The position numbers and the translations under genes are program-made. Positions 10,260 through 18,156 of a stretch of 64,000 bases of DNA are shown one piece after another. Each line of letters starts with the position of its first letter. Within the stretch, counting starts at the first letter, position 1. The DNA comes from Aureivirga sp. CE67 (GTDB lineage Bacteria; Bacteroidota; Bacteroidia; Flavobacteriales; Flavobacteriaceae): NCBI RefSeq assembly GCF_015767245.1, contig NZ_JADOTV010000001.1:804896-868895 (forward strand). The letters are read 5' to 3'. The notes beneath the pieces were generated by a model. That model was not told where the DNA came from. It was given only the letters and a program-made list of their open reading frames with translations, and did no database searches.

Positions 10260-10769
10260 TTAATGATGCCAAGAAGCATACTTTACATAATTATTAGCAA
10301 TTCGATGAATTTCTCCTTCTAATAATTCTGTATCTAAATCTTTAATTTTCTTTGCAGGCATACCAGCGTACACACTTCCAGATTCTGCAACAGTTCCTTT
10401 GGTAAGCACTGCTCCTGCTGCGATGATTACATTTTCTTCAATCACACAATCATCCATTACAATTGCTCCCATTCCTATCAAAACATTATCTTTTACAGTA
10501 CAACCATGTACTAAAGCATTATGCCCGATAGAAACATTATTTCCAATCGTAGTTGGCGATTTTTGATAGGTTGCATGAATTACTGCTCCATCCTGTACAT
10601 TTACTTTATTTCCCATTTTTATAAAGTGAACATCTCCACGAATAACTGCATTGTACCAAACACTACAATCATCCCCCATCATAACATCTCCTACAATCAC
10701 AGCATTTTCTGCAACAAAACAGTTTTCTCCAATATGTGGTTTTTTACCTAAAATTTCTTTGATAATCAT
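10260..10769 (-). CDS. Gamma-class carbonic anhydrase family protein
   Basis: The 169-residue protein consists of left-handed beta-helix hexapeptide repeats (IGENCF, VIVGDV, IGNNVS, IGHNAL, VLIGMG). His65, His83 and His88 sit where the metal-binding histidines of gamma carbonic anhydrases are expected (VIHATY and IGHNALVH). Members of the YrdA/PaaY/CaiE group share this fold and not all show carbonic anhydrase activity, so the reaction CO2 + H2O to bicarbonate is possible but not certain. The start is 3 bp after the folA stop, so the two genes are probably translated from one mRNA. It is the last gene before a strong terminator. Confidence 0.85.
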   Translation of the reverse strand: MIIKEILGKKPHIGENCFVAENAVIVGDVMMGDDCSVWYNAVIRGDVHFIKMGNKVNVQDGAVIHATYQKSPTTIGNNVSIGHNALVHGCTVKDNVLIGMGAIVMDDCVIEENVIIAAGAVLTKGTVAESGSVYAGMPAKKIKDLDTELLEGEIHRIANNYVKYASWHH

Positions 10770-10772
10770 GTT

Positions 10773-11258
10773 TTATTTTTTTTGATAAGTGATAAAGCTA
10801 AAATCGTACTCATTCTTTTCATCTGCCACATGATCTTCTTCAAAAGTTGCTTCCCATTGGTCCAAAGGAATTTCTGGGAAAAATGCATCTGCTTCAAAAG
10901 TATGGTGTACATAAGTGATTTCTAAAACATCTGCTATAGACATTGCCAATCTATAAATCTCTCCTCCACCAACAATAAATGGGTTTTCATCATATTTTTT
11001 TGCTTCTTTTAAAGCTTCTTCCAAACTAGAAACTACAATGCAACCTTCTGCCGTAAAATCAGGATTTCTTGTAATTACAATATTTGTTCTGTTTGGTAAA
11101 GGTTTATTCATGGAAGCGTAGGTTTTTCTTCCCATAATCACTACATGTCCTGTAGTTAATCGTTTGAAACGTTTTAAGTCTGTAGAAAGACGCCAAATTA
11201 ATTGGTTATCTTTTCCAAGCTCATTGTTCTTTCCTATTGCAGCAATTAGTGTAATCAT
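10773..11258 (-). CDS. folA: Dihydrofolate reductase
   Basis: The 161-residue protein has the hallmarks of chromosomal DHFR: the N-terminal strand (LIAAIGKNNELGKDNQLIW), the substrate loop, GRKTYASM for NADPH binding, the FIVGGGEIYRLA motif, and the C-terminal YDFSFITYQKK. It reduces dihydrofolate to tetrahydrofolate with NADPH. It lies in one minus-strand operon with thyA, which makes dihydrofolate during dTMP synthesis, so the two enzymes complete the thymidylate cycle. A 2TM protein gene lies between them. The ATG start fits the conserved N-terminus. Confidence 0.96.
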   Translation of the reverse strand: MITLIAAIGKNNELGKDNQLIWRLSTDLKRFKRLTTGHVVIMGRKTYASMNKPLPNRTNIVITRNPDFTAEGCIVVSSLEEALKEAKKYDENPFIVGGGEIYRLAMSIADVLEITYVHHTFEADAFFPEIPLDQWEATFEEDHVADEKNEYDFSFITYQKK

Positions 11259-11298
11259 GTTTTTTTTAAGTAAGTTTTGTTTATAAAAGAAAAATGAA

Positions 11299-11670
11299 TT
11301 ATTCCATTTCTCCTGTATCTTCCTTTTTCTTTGTTATTTCGTCTTCAATTATTTTCTTTTCAATTTGCTCCATTTTGTCTTTATACTTTTTCATGAGTTT
11401 TTCTGTTTGCGCTCGCTCCCATTTTTTCCCCATAAATTGCTTTGTGATAAAAACATTGATAAAATGCAAAATCCAAAAGAACAACCACAAAAATATAATG
11501 ATCTCATACCAATTTCCATATTCTTGTTTTCCGTAATCAAAAACGACATTTCCTATGTACAAAAAGACCGAAACAATGATCAAAATTACCAAGTGGACAA
11601 ATACTCCTCTTTTTTGTCTAACCCTTCTTCTCGCTGCTTCGTAAAGCTCATGCTGCTCTAAATTGTTCAT
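11299..11670 (-). CDS. 2TM domain-containing small membrane protein
   Basis: The protein is 123 residues long with a basic N-terminus (YEAARRRVRQKRGVFVHL), two hydrophobic helices (VHLVILIIVSVFLYIGNVVF and EIIIFLWLFFWILHFINVF) and a charged C-terminal tail rich in Lys and Glu. This matches the 2TM domain found in many Bacteroidetes and in some histidine kinases. The function is unknown. It sits 40 bp upstream of folA and 46 bp downstream of thyA in the same direction, so it is probably co-transcribed with them. Confidence 0.8.
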   Translation of the reverse strand: MNNLEQHELYEAARRRVRQKRGVFVHLVILIIVSVFLYIGNVVFDYGKQEYGNWYEIIIFLWLFFWILHFINVFITKQFMGKKWERAQTEKLMKKYKDKMEQIEKKIIEDEITKKKEDTGEME

Positions 11671-11716
11671 AGGATGTACTTTTATAAGTTTCTTCCTATA
11701 AATTTACTAAATATTT

Positions 11717-12541
11717 TTATACAGAAACAGCTCCTTTTATATGCGGATGTGCTTCGTATCCTACCAATTCAAAATCGTCATAAGTAAAGTCTAAAATATT
11801 TTTGATTTCCTTATTGATTTTCATCGTAGGTAATTTCTTTGGCTCTCTAGAAAGTTGTAATTCCATTTGCTCAAAGTGATTGTTATAAATATGTGCATCC
11901 CCAAAAGTGTGGATAAAATCTCCTGGTTCTAAATCTGTAACTTGCGCTACCATCAGCGTTAAAAGTGCGTAAGAAGCAATATTAAATGGCACTCCTAAAA
12001 ACACATCTGCACTTCTTTGGTAAAGCTGACAAGATAGTTTTCCATCATTTACATAAAACTGGAAAAATGCGTGACAAGGAGGCAAAGCAGCTTTTCCGTT
12101 TGCTACATTTTCGGCAAAAGAAACAGAAGTATCTGGAAGTACGCTAGGATTCCAAGCAGAAACAATCATTCTTCTACTATTAGGATTTGTTTTAATAGTC
12201 TCTATAACCTCTGTAAGCTGATCAATTCCTTCGCTGTTCCAATTTCTCCATTGATGTCCGTAAACTGGTCCTAAATCACCGTTTTCATCTGCCCATGCAT
12301 CCCAGATTTTCACACCATTTTCTTGTAAATATTTGATATTCGTATCTCCTTTAATAAACCAAAGTAATTCGTGAATAATCGATTTTAAGTGTAACTTTTT
12401 GGTTGTTACCATCGGAAATCCTTCTGAAAGATCGAATCGCATTTGGTGCCCGAAAACACTTTTTGTTCCTGTACCTGTTCTATCTCCTTTTTGGTTTCCG
12501 TTTTCTAAAATATGTTGTACTAAATCTAGATATTGTTTCAT
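11717..12541 (-). CDS. thyA: Thymidylate synthase ThyA
   Basis: The 274-residue enzyme methylates dUMP to dTMP using methylene-tetrahydrofolate. The catalytic cysteine is Cys156 in [12 protein letters not shown]. The phosphate-binding arginines lie in GDRTGTGT and in [11 protein letters not shown], and NIASYALLT is also typical. There is a short insertion before the catalytic Cys ([15 protein letters not shown]), and the total is about ten residues longer than the E. coli enzyme. It heads the thyA-2TM-folA-carbonic anhydrase series on the minus strand. No thyX is present here. Confidence 0.97.
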   Translation of the reverse strand: MKQYLDLVQHILENGNQKGDRTGTGTKSVFGHQMRFDLSEGFPMVTTKKLHLKSIIHELLWFIKGDTNIKYLQENGVKIWDAWADENGDLGPVYGHQWRNWNSEGIDQLTEVIETIKTNPNSRRMIVSAWNPSVLPDTSVSFAENVANGKAALPPCHAFFQFYVNDGKLSCQLYQRSADVFLGVPFNIASYALLTLMVAQVTDLEPGDFIHTFGDAHIYNNHFEQMELQLSREPKKLPTMKINKEIKNILDFTYDDFELVGYEAHPHIKGAVSV

Positions 12542-12559
12542 GATGTTTTCTTTTTTGCA

Positions 12560-12682
12560 TTAGGGATTGCAGCGGCATCCTTTTTTGGTTCTTTTCATAA
12601 AATTGCTTTTACCAAAAAAGATATAGCGGAAAGCCCGACCCGATTCTTTTGTTTCTGAAAACAAAAGAAAAAGGGAAATGCC
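12560..12682 (-). repeat. Structured intergenic repeat, family A copy 2 (reverse orientation)
   Basis: Read on the minus strand, this copy has the same blocks as 5621-5729: a hairpin with an 11-bp stem and loop TCAG (12644-12669 on plus), GGGTCGGGCTTTCCGCTATA, a TTTTTTGGT/ACCAAAAAA hairpin with a longer loop, and GGATGCCGCTGCAATCCCTA. One base pair in the first stem is T-A here and G-C in copy 1, which is a compensatory change. It lies just upstream of thyA. Confidence 0.8.
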
Positions 12683-12733
12683 CAATTATAATTAGTTCTA
12701 AAACTTGTATAAAAATACGTATTATTCAGTACA

Positions 12734-12772
12734 AAAAAATGCCTTTTATTTTTGAAATAAAAGGCATTTTTA
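12734..12772. terminator. Intrinsic terminator downstream of nupC
   Basis: AAAATGCCTTTTATTT pairs with AAATAAAAGGCATTTT around a short loop, with A and T tracts on both sides. It lies 22 bp after the nupC stop and can work on the minus strand. Confidence 0.85.
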
Positions 12773-12793
12773 ATATTATTTTGAACAAAGTTA

Positions 12794-14191
12794 TTAACCG
12801 ATAATCATACCTGCGATTGTTGCTGATAATAGAGAGGCGATTGAACCTCCGATTAGGGCTTTGATTCCGAACTCTGATAATGTTTTTCTTTGGTTTGGTG
12901 CTAAAGATCCGATTCCTCCAATTTGGATTCCGATCGAAGCGAAGTTTGCGAATCCACATAACATGTAAGTTGCCATCATAATTGATTTGTTATATGTTAA
13001 ATGAATTGCATTTGCAGAGTTTTTAAGCTCCCCTAATTGAATATATCCGATGAACTCACTTGCTGCTAATTTGATTCCTAATAATTGTCCCATTAGCATC
13101 ATATCTTCTTTAGCAACTCCGATAAGCCACATCAATGGTGAGAAAACAACTCCTAATACAGATTCTAATGAAAATTGTTGGTAAGGTGTGTTTTCTGCCA
13201 TCCAACTATTTAATCCTGTAAAGTCTCCTACCCATCCGAAAATTCCGTTTACCATAGCAATTAATGCTACGAATACTAAAAGCATTGCTGCTACATTTAC
13301 AGCTAGTTTTAATCCTTCTGAAGTTCCGTTTGCAATTGCATCTAAGATATTTGATCCAATTTTTTCGTCTGAAACTTTAACTTGCTTATCAATTCCTTTT
13401 GTTTCTGGGTAAAGCATTTTAGAAATAAGAATTGCTCCTGGTGCTGCCATTACTGAGGCTGCTAAAAGGTGTTTTGCAAACTCTCTTTCTAATTCTTTAT
13501 CTCCACCTCCTAGAAAGCTGATATATGCTGCTAAAACTCCTCCTGCAACAGTTGCCATTCCTCCTACCATTACTAGTAAGATTTCTGACTTTGTCATTTT
13601 TTCTAGGTAAGCTTTAATCATCAAAGGTGCTTCTGTTTGTCCTAAGAAAATATTTCCTGCTACAGATAAACTTTCTGCACCAGAAATGTGTAGTAATTTA
13701 GTAAAAACCCATGCAAGACCTTTTACTACAATTTGAATAATTCCTAAGTAAAATAAAACAGAAGTAAGTGCTGAGAAGAATAATATGGTTGGTAATACTT
13801 GAAATGCAAAAACGAATCCGAAGCTTTCTGTGTCCATAAGTGTGTTCCCTAATAAGAATACAGAACCTTCTTTAGTATATTCTAATACGCTAATGAATAA
13901 TCCACTAGCTTTTTCAAATGCTGCTTGAATGAACGGTATTTTCAAAACTCCAATTGCTAAAAGCAGCTGTGCTGAAAGTCCAGCTCCAACTGTTAGCCAA
14001 TTAATTTTTTTTCTATTGGAACTTAAAAGGTAAGCTAACCCAACTAAAACAACCATTCCGATAACTCCTCGAATGAAAGAATTCATAGTGAATCCTTGGC
14101 TTTCAATTATAGGTTGTGCAACAGTTTCTTGTGCATTTGCAATAAAAACACAAAAGAATGAACAGATCGTTAGAAAGATTTTTGATTTCAT
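12794..14191 (-). CDS. nupC: NupC/CNT family concentrative nucleoside transporter
   Basis: The start is placed at ATG 14191, giving 465 residues and MKSKIFLTICSFFCVFIANA as the N-terminus; a longer frame from 14266 would run into the upstream gene and adds a polar extension. About ten membrane segments are visible. CNT motifs are present: GQTEAPLMIKAYLEKMTKSE, then GGMATVAGGVLAAYISFLGG, and FANFASIGIQIGGIGSLAPN near the C-terminus. The family takes up nucleosides with a cation gradient. The N-terminal hydrophobic stretch ending in NAQ looks like a cleavable signal, as in other Bacteroidetes NupC proteins. The gene is 13 bp downstream of a DUF151 nuclease gene, so both are probably one transcript. 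Confidence 0.9.
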   Translation of the reverse strand: MKSKIFLTICSFFCVFIANAQETVAQPIIESQGFTMNSFIRGVIGMVVLVGLAYLLSSNRKKINWLTVGAGLSAQLLLAIGVLKIPFIQAAFEKASGLFISVLEYTKEGSVFLLGNTLMDTESFGFVFAFQVLPTILFFSALTSVLFYLGIIQIVVKGLAWVFTKLLHISGAESLSVAGNIFLGQTEAPLMIKAYLEKMTKSEILLVMVGGMATVAGGVLAAYISFLGGGDKELEREFAKHLLAASVMAAPGAILISKMLYPETKGIDKQVKVSDEKIGSNILDAIANGTSEGLKLAVNVAAMLLVFVALIAMVNGIFGWVGDFTGLNSWMAENTPYQQFSLESVLGVVFSPLMWLIGVAKEDMMLMGQLLGIKLAASEFIGYIQLGELKNSANAIHLTYNKSIMMATYMLCGFANFASIGIQIGGIGSLAPNQRKTLSEFGIKALIGGSIASLLSATIAGMIIG

Positions 14192-14204
14192 CTTTACTTT
14201 AGTA

Positions 14205-14831
14205 TTATTTTGATTTACGTTTGTTAATTTCATCACGGATTTTCGCAGCAGTTTCATAATCTTCATTCGCTACTGCCTCATCCATCATATTATTTAGCTC
14301 TTCTAAAGATTTAAGAGCGTATTTGTTTTCGGTAGTAGTTTCCTCTTCTTGTGATGTAGAATCGTCATCAAATTCTTCTAAAGAATAAGGGTCTTCATCA
14401 ATGTTTGTTTCTTCTTTTTCTTTTAGATAAATTCCGGCTTTATCTAATATATTTTCGTAGGCAAAAATAGGAGCATTAAATCTAGTGGCCAATGCAATAG
14501 CATCCGATGTTCTAGCGTCAATGATTTCTTCTATTCCGTCTCTTTCACAAATTAAACTTGAATAAAATACACCGTCTACCAATTTATGAATGATTACTTG
14601 TTTAACGGCAATCATAAATCTATCGGCAAAACTTTTGAATAAATCGTGTGTAAGTGGTCTAGGTGGTTTAATTTCTTTTTCAAGTGCAATTGCTATAGAT
14701 TGTGCTTCAAAAGCTCCTATAACAATAGGTAGTGTACGCTTACCTTCTGCTTCAGAAAGTACTAATGCATAAGCTCCACTTTGTGTCTGACTATATGAAA
14801 TCCCTTTTATGGTTAGGCGAACTAAACTCAT
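14205..14831 (-). CDS. Bifunctional nuclease family protein (DUF151) with UVR motif
   Basis: The 208-residue protein has an N-terminal DUF151 domain (about 1-135; LPIVIGAFEAQSIAIAL, RPLTHDLF and DARTSDAIALATRFNAPI) and, after an acidic linker, a C-terminal UVR motif (AVANEDYETAAKIRDEINKR), as in UvrB/UvrC interaction modules. DUF151 proteins have been described as nucleases with both RNase and DNase activity; the natural substrate in Bacteroidetes is unclear. It is the first gene of a two-gene unit with nupC, which hints at nucleic acid or nucleoside salvage, though this is inferred from position only. Confidence 0.85.
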   Translation of the reverse strand: MSLVRLTIKGISYSQTQSGAYALVLSEAEGKRTLPIVIGAFEAQSIAIALEKEIKPPRPLTHDLFKSFADRFMIAVKQVIIHKLVDGVFYSSLICERDGIEEIIDARTSDAIALATRFNAPIFAYENILDKAGIYLKEKEETNIDEDPYSLEEFDDDSTSQEEETTTENKYALKSLEELNNMMDEAVANEDYETAAKIRDEINKRKSK

Positions 14832-14867
14832 GTATCTAAATTTTATACAAGTAAATTTAAAGAATAA

Positions 14868-14917
14868 AAAAGCTGTCTAATTCAAAGGGAAATGACTTTA
14901 AAAAATTAGACAGCTTC
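14868..14917. terminator. Terminator after etfA
   Basis: AAGCTGTCTAATT (14870-14882) pairs with AATTAGACAGCTT (14903-14915). The loop is about 20 bases. It lies between the etf operon and the DUF151-nupC unit. Confidence 0.75.
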
Positions 14918-14942
14918 TTTGAGGGTGCAATTTACTAAAAAA

Positions 14943-15905
14943 TTACGCGTTATTTGCTTTAAATTCCTTTAATTTCTCAATTAATTTTGGAACAACTTCA
15001 AATGCATCACCAACGATACCATAATCAGCAGCTTTAAAGAATGGAGCCTCTGGGTCCGTGTTGATCACAACTTTTACCTTAGAAGCGTTGATTCCTGCTA
15101 AGTGTTGGATTGCTCCAGAAATACCAATAGCAATGTATAAATTTGATGCTACTTGTTTTCCTGTTTGTCCAACGTGTTCTTCGTGAGAACGCCATCCTAA
15201 ATCAGAAACTGGTTTAGAACAAGCTGTTGCTGCACCAAGTACGTCTGCTAAATCTTCGATCATTCCCCAGTTCTCAGGTCCTTTTAATCCTCTTCCTCCT
15301 GAAACTACGATGTCTGCATCTGCAATTGTTACTTTTCCTGTAGATTTTTCTACTGATTCTGTAGAAATACCACTGTCAACTAATGAAGGTACGAAATCTT
15401 CTTCAGTTCCTGAAACATTATTTTCTACAACTCCAAAAGAATTTTTAGCTAATCCAATTAATTTAACGGATGTAGAAATTTCTGTATGGTTGAATGCTTT
15501 GTTTGAAAAAGCTTTTCTTTTTACTACAAATGGTGAAGTTGATTCTGGTAAAGCAACTACGTTTGAAGCGTATCCAGCTTCTAAGTTTACAGCAACAATT
15601 GGTGCTAAATAAACTCCATTACTACTTGAATCTACGATTACAACCTCAGCATTTTCTTTTTTTGCAGCTTCGCTAACGATTCCTGCATAAATTTTAGCAT
15701 TAAAGTTATTTAAAGCATCATTTTTTACGCTTAATACTTTTTCTGCTCCGTAGTTGTATAATACTGAATTATCTTCAGCATTGATAGATAATACAACTAA
15801 ATTAGTTCCTAATTGCTCTGCAACTTTCTTCCCATAAGAAGTAGCTTCTAAAGCAACTTTTTTAAATTTTCCTTCTGATGTTTCGGCTAAAACTAAAACA
15901 GACAT
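14943..15905 (-). CDS. etfA: Electron transfer flavoprotein alpha subunit
   Basis: The 320-residue protein has the FAD-binding C-terminal domain of EtfA, with GGRGLKGPENWGMIEDLADV, then KPVSDLGWRSHEEHVGQTGK, YIAIGISGAIQHLAGI and INTDPEAPFFKAADYGIVGD. With EtfB it forms a soluble heterodimer that passes electrons from acyl-CoA and related dehydrogenases to the respiratory chain. It follows etfB by 57 bp in one operon and is closed by a terminator at 14868-14917. The ATG start matches the usual SVLVLAET N-terminus. Confidence 0.96.
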   Translation of the reverse strand: MSVLVLAETSEGKFKKVALEATSYGKKVAEQLGTNLVVLSINAEDNSVLYNYGAEKVLSVKNDALNNFNAKIYAGIVSEAAKKENAEVVIVDSSSNGVYLAPIVAVNLEAGYASNVVALPESTSPFVVKRKAFSNKAFNHTEISTSVKLIGLAKNSFGVVENNVSGTEEDFVPSLVDSGISTESVEKSTGKVTIADADIVVSGGRGLKGPENWGMIEDLADVLGAATACSKPVSDLGWRSHEEHVGQTGKQVASNLYIAIGISGAIQHLAGINASKVKVVINTDPEAPFFKAADYGIVGDAFEVVPKLIEKLKEFKANNA

Positions 15906-15962
15906 AATTTCTTTAATTTTTTATGATAAATAGCTAAAAGCTAGATTTCTTCGATTTGACAA

Positions 15963-16709
15963 TTAGATTACTTTTGCTTCGTTGTGTAATAAGTTGATTA
16001 ACTCATCAATATTATCTGCATCTACTAATTTTACAGCTCCTTTTGCAGCTGGTTTCTCAAATTTTTGTGCAGATGTAGTTGCTGAAGCATCTACTGGCTC
16101 TACAACAGCTAAAGGTTTCTTTCTAGCCATCATAATTCCTCTCATGTTTGGAATACGTAGATCTTTTTCTTCTACTACTCCTTTTTGTCCTGCAATTACG
16201 ATTGGTAAAGAAGCTTTTAAAGTTTCTTCTCCTCCATCGATTTCTCTAATTGCTTTCACGTCAGAACCTTCAACTTCTAATCCAACACATGCATTTACAA
16301 AGTTGTAATCTAATAAAGAAGCTAAAATACCAGGAACCATTCCTCCATTGTAATCAATAGATTCTTTTCCTGCTAAAACTAAATCATATCCTCCGTTTTT
16401 TACAACCTCAACTAATTGTTTTGCAACAAAAAATCCGTCAGTTGCCTCTGCATTCACACGAATAGCATCATCTGCTCCGATCGCTAAAGCTTTACGTAAT
16501 GTAGGTTCTGTAGTAGCATCTCCAACGTTTACAACAGTAACTGTTGCTCCTTGTTTTTCTTTAAACCACATAGCTCTTGTAAGCATAAACTCATCGTATG
16601 GGTTAATTACGTATTGGATACCATTTGTGTCGAACTTTGAATCATTATCTGTAAAGTTGATTTTCGAAGTCGTATCTGGAACATGACTAATACAAACCAA
16701 TATTTTCAT
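15963..16709 (-). CDS. etfB: Electron transfer flavoprotein beta subunit
   Basis: The start is ATG 16709 (MKILVCISHVPDTTSKI), giving 248 residues; an in-frame TTG two codons upstream is less likely. The AMP-binding ETF beta fold is shown by NPYDEFMLTRAMWFKEKQGA, then KALAIGADDAIRV, YDLVLAGKESIDYNGG and LPIVIAGQKGVVEEKDLRIP. It pairs with EtfA encoded directly downstream. The neighbouring divergent gene is pdhB, which also feeds central carbon and redox metabolism. Confidence 0.96.
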   Translation of the reverse strand: MKILVCISHVPDTTSKINFTDNDSKFDTNGIQYVINPYDEFMLTRAMWFKEKQGATVTVVNVGDATTEPTLRKALAIGADDAIRVNAEATDGFFVAKQLVEVVKNGGYDLVLAGKESIDYNGGMVPGILASLLDYNFVNACVGLEVEGSDVKAIREIDGGEETLKASLPIVIAGQKGVVEEKDLRIPNMRGIMMARKKPLAVVEPVDASATTSAQKFEKPAAKGAVKLVDADNIDELINLLHNEAKVI

Positions 16710-17104
16710 TTTCAATATATATTTTGAAGATTTCTATTTAATTTTTCTTTGATTTAATGATAATCGCTACGAAGTTATGATTTTTTTTTATAAAAAGATG
16801 AAATATATATCATTTCGTTTTACATACTTTATTGTTAATAAAGCATTTTTTCACCCGAAACTATTGAAATTTCTAGGTGGATTCAAATGTTTATTATTTT
16901 ACAAAAATTAAATATATGGACTAAAAAATTTCTCATAGTTATTTATATCAAAAAAAGAGCTTAAAATTCTTCTTCTATATTAACAAATCATAAATTTTTC
17001 TGATTTAAATCATCAGATTTTTTGCCCGTTGAAAAAATCTTAATTTTATATGCGAAAGTATTTTTATAAATCCTTATTTTTGTGCTTTCATAAAGCAATT
17101 TAAA
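16710..17104. promoter_or_regulatory. Divergent etfB/pdhB promoter region
   Basis: This is about 395 bp of AT-rich DNA between divergent genes. TATTTTTG at 17075-17082 fits the -7 consensus for pdhB. The palindrome TGATTTAAATCA at 17001-17012 lies within the wider dyad TCTGATTTAAATCATCAGA (16999-17017). A small perfect stem TGCTTT-CAT-AAAGCA (17083-17097) covers the expected pdhB transcript start. No confident minus-strand -7 box was found for etfB. No small gene was seen. Confidence 0.45.
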
Positions 17105-18085
17105 ATGAAGACAATACAATTTAGAGAAGCCATTGCTGAAGCAATGAGCGAAGAAATGCGTAGAGACGAATCTATTTTCCTTATTGGAGAGGAAGTAGCA
17201 GAATATAACGGTGCATACAAAGCTTCTAAAGGAATGTTAGACGAATTTGGTGCAGAGAGAGTTATTGATTCTCCTATTGCTGAGTTAGGATTTGCTGGTA
17301 TCAGTGTAGGTGCTGCAATGAACGGAAACAGACCTATCGTTGAGTTCATGACATTTAACTTTTCATTAGTTGGTATTGATCAAATTATTAACAATGCTGC
17401 TAAAATGAGACAAATGTCTGGAGGAGATATCAATATTCCTATTGTATTTAGAGGTCCTTCAGGTTCTGCTGGTCAGTTAGCTGCAACGCATTCTCAATCT
17501 TTTGAAAATTGGTTTGCAAATACACCAGGTTTAAAAGTAATTGTACCTTCAAACCCATATGATGCAAAAGGATTATTAAAAGCTGCTATTCGTGATAACG
17601 ATCCTGTTATCTTCATGGAGTCTGAGCAAATGTACGGAGACAAAGGTGAAGTACCAGAAGGAGAATATGTATTGCCTATCGGAGTTGCAGATATTAAGAG
17701 AGAAGGAAAGGATGTAACTCTTGTTACTTTTGGTAAGATTATAAAAGAAGCTTTCAAAGCTGCTGATGCATTAGAAAAAGAAGGAATTTCTGTAGAAGTT
17801 ATTGATTTAAGAACTGTTCGTCCTATGGACTTTGATACAATCTTAAAATCTGTAAAGAAAACGAACAGACTTGTGATCTTAGAAGAGGCTTGGCCATTTG
17901 CTTCTGTATCTTCAGAGATTACATTCCAAATGCAAGAGCAAGCATTCGATTATTTAGATGCTCCGATCAAGAGAATCACAACAGCAGATACACCTGCACC
18001 ATATTCGCCAGTATTATTAGAAGAATGGCTTCCTAATGCTGATGATGTAGTGAATGCTGTAAAAGAAGTTATGTATGTAAAATAA
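17105..18085 (+). CDS. pdhB: Pyruvate dehydrogenase E1 component beta subunit
   Basis: The 326-residue protein matches the beta chain of thiamine-dependent 2-oxoacid dehydrogenase E1: an N-terminal region with MSEEMRRDESIFLIGEEVAE, the motif GAERVIDSPIAELGFAGISV, the pyrimidine-side stretch FMTFNFSLVGIDQIINNAAK, and the C-terminal transketolase domain (VEVIDLRTVRPMDFDTILKS). With the alpha subunit it decarboxylates pyruvate in the PDH complex. GAYKASKGM fits the pyruvate-type beta chains. The alpha, E2 and E3 genes are not in the window. Its cofactor is TPP, which links it loosely to the thiSC genes. Confidence 0.93.
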   Translation: MKTIQFREAIAEAMSEEMRRDESIFLIGEEVAEYNGAYKASKGMLDEFGAERVIDSPIAELGFAGISVGAAMNGNRPIVEFMTFNFSLVGIDQIINNAAKMRQMSGGDINIPIVFRGPSGSAGQLAATHSQSFENWFANTPGLKVIVPSNPYDAKGLLKAAIRDNDPVIFMESEQMYGDKGEVPEGEYVLPIGVADIKREGKDVTLVTFGKIIKEAFKAADALEKEGISVEVIDLRTVRPMDFDTILKSVKKTNRLVILEEAWPFASVSSEITFQMQEQAFDYLDAPIKRITTADTPAPYSPVLLEEWLPNADDVVNAVKEVMYVK

Positions 18086-18106
18086 TTTAATTATTAATAC
18101 AATAAA

Positions 18107-18145
18107 GAAAGCCTTTCAACGTTATGTGGAAAGGCTTTTATTTTA
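18107..18145 (+). terminator. Intrinsic terminator after pdhB
   Basis: AAAGCCTTTC pairs with GAAAGGCTTT around a ten-base loop and is followed by a T-rich run. It starts 22 bases after the pdhB stop. Confidence 0.85.
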
Positions 18146-18156
18146 AAAAAAAATAG

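Noticed and set aside
10521-10751. Plus-strand open frame within the carbonic anhydrase gene
   Set aside because: It is an antisense frame of a clear gene and has no family features.
14192-14266. Upstream start for nupC at 14266
   Set aside because: It overlaps the DUF151 gene by 62 bp and adds a polar stretch ahead of the signal-like N-terminus.
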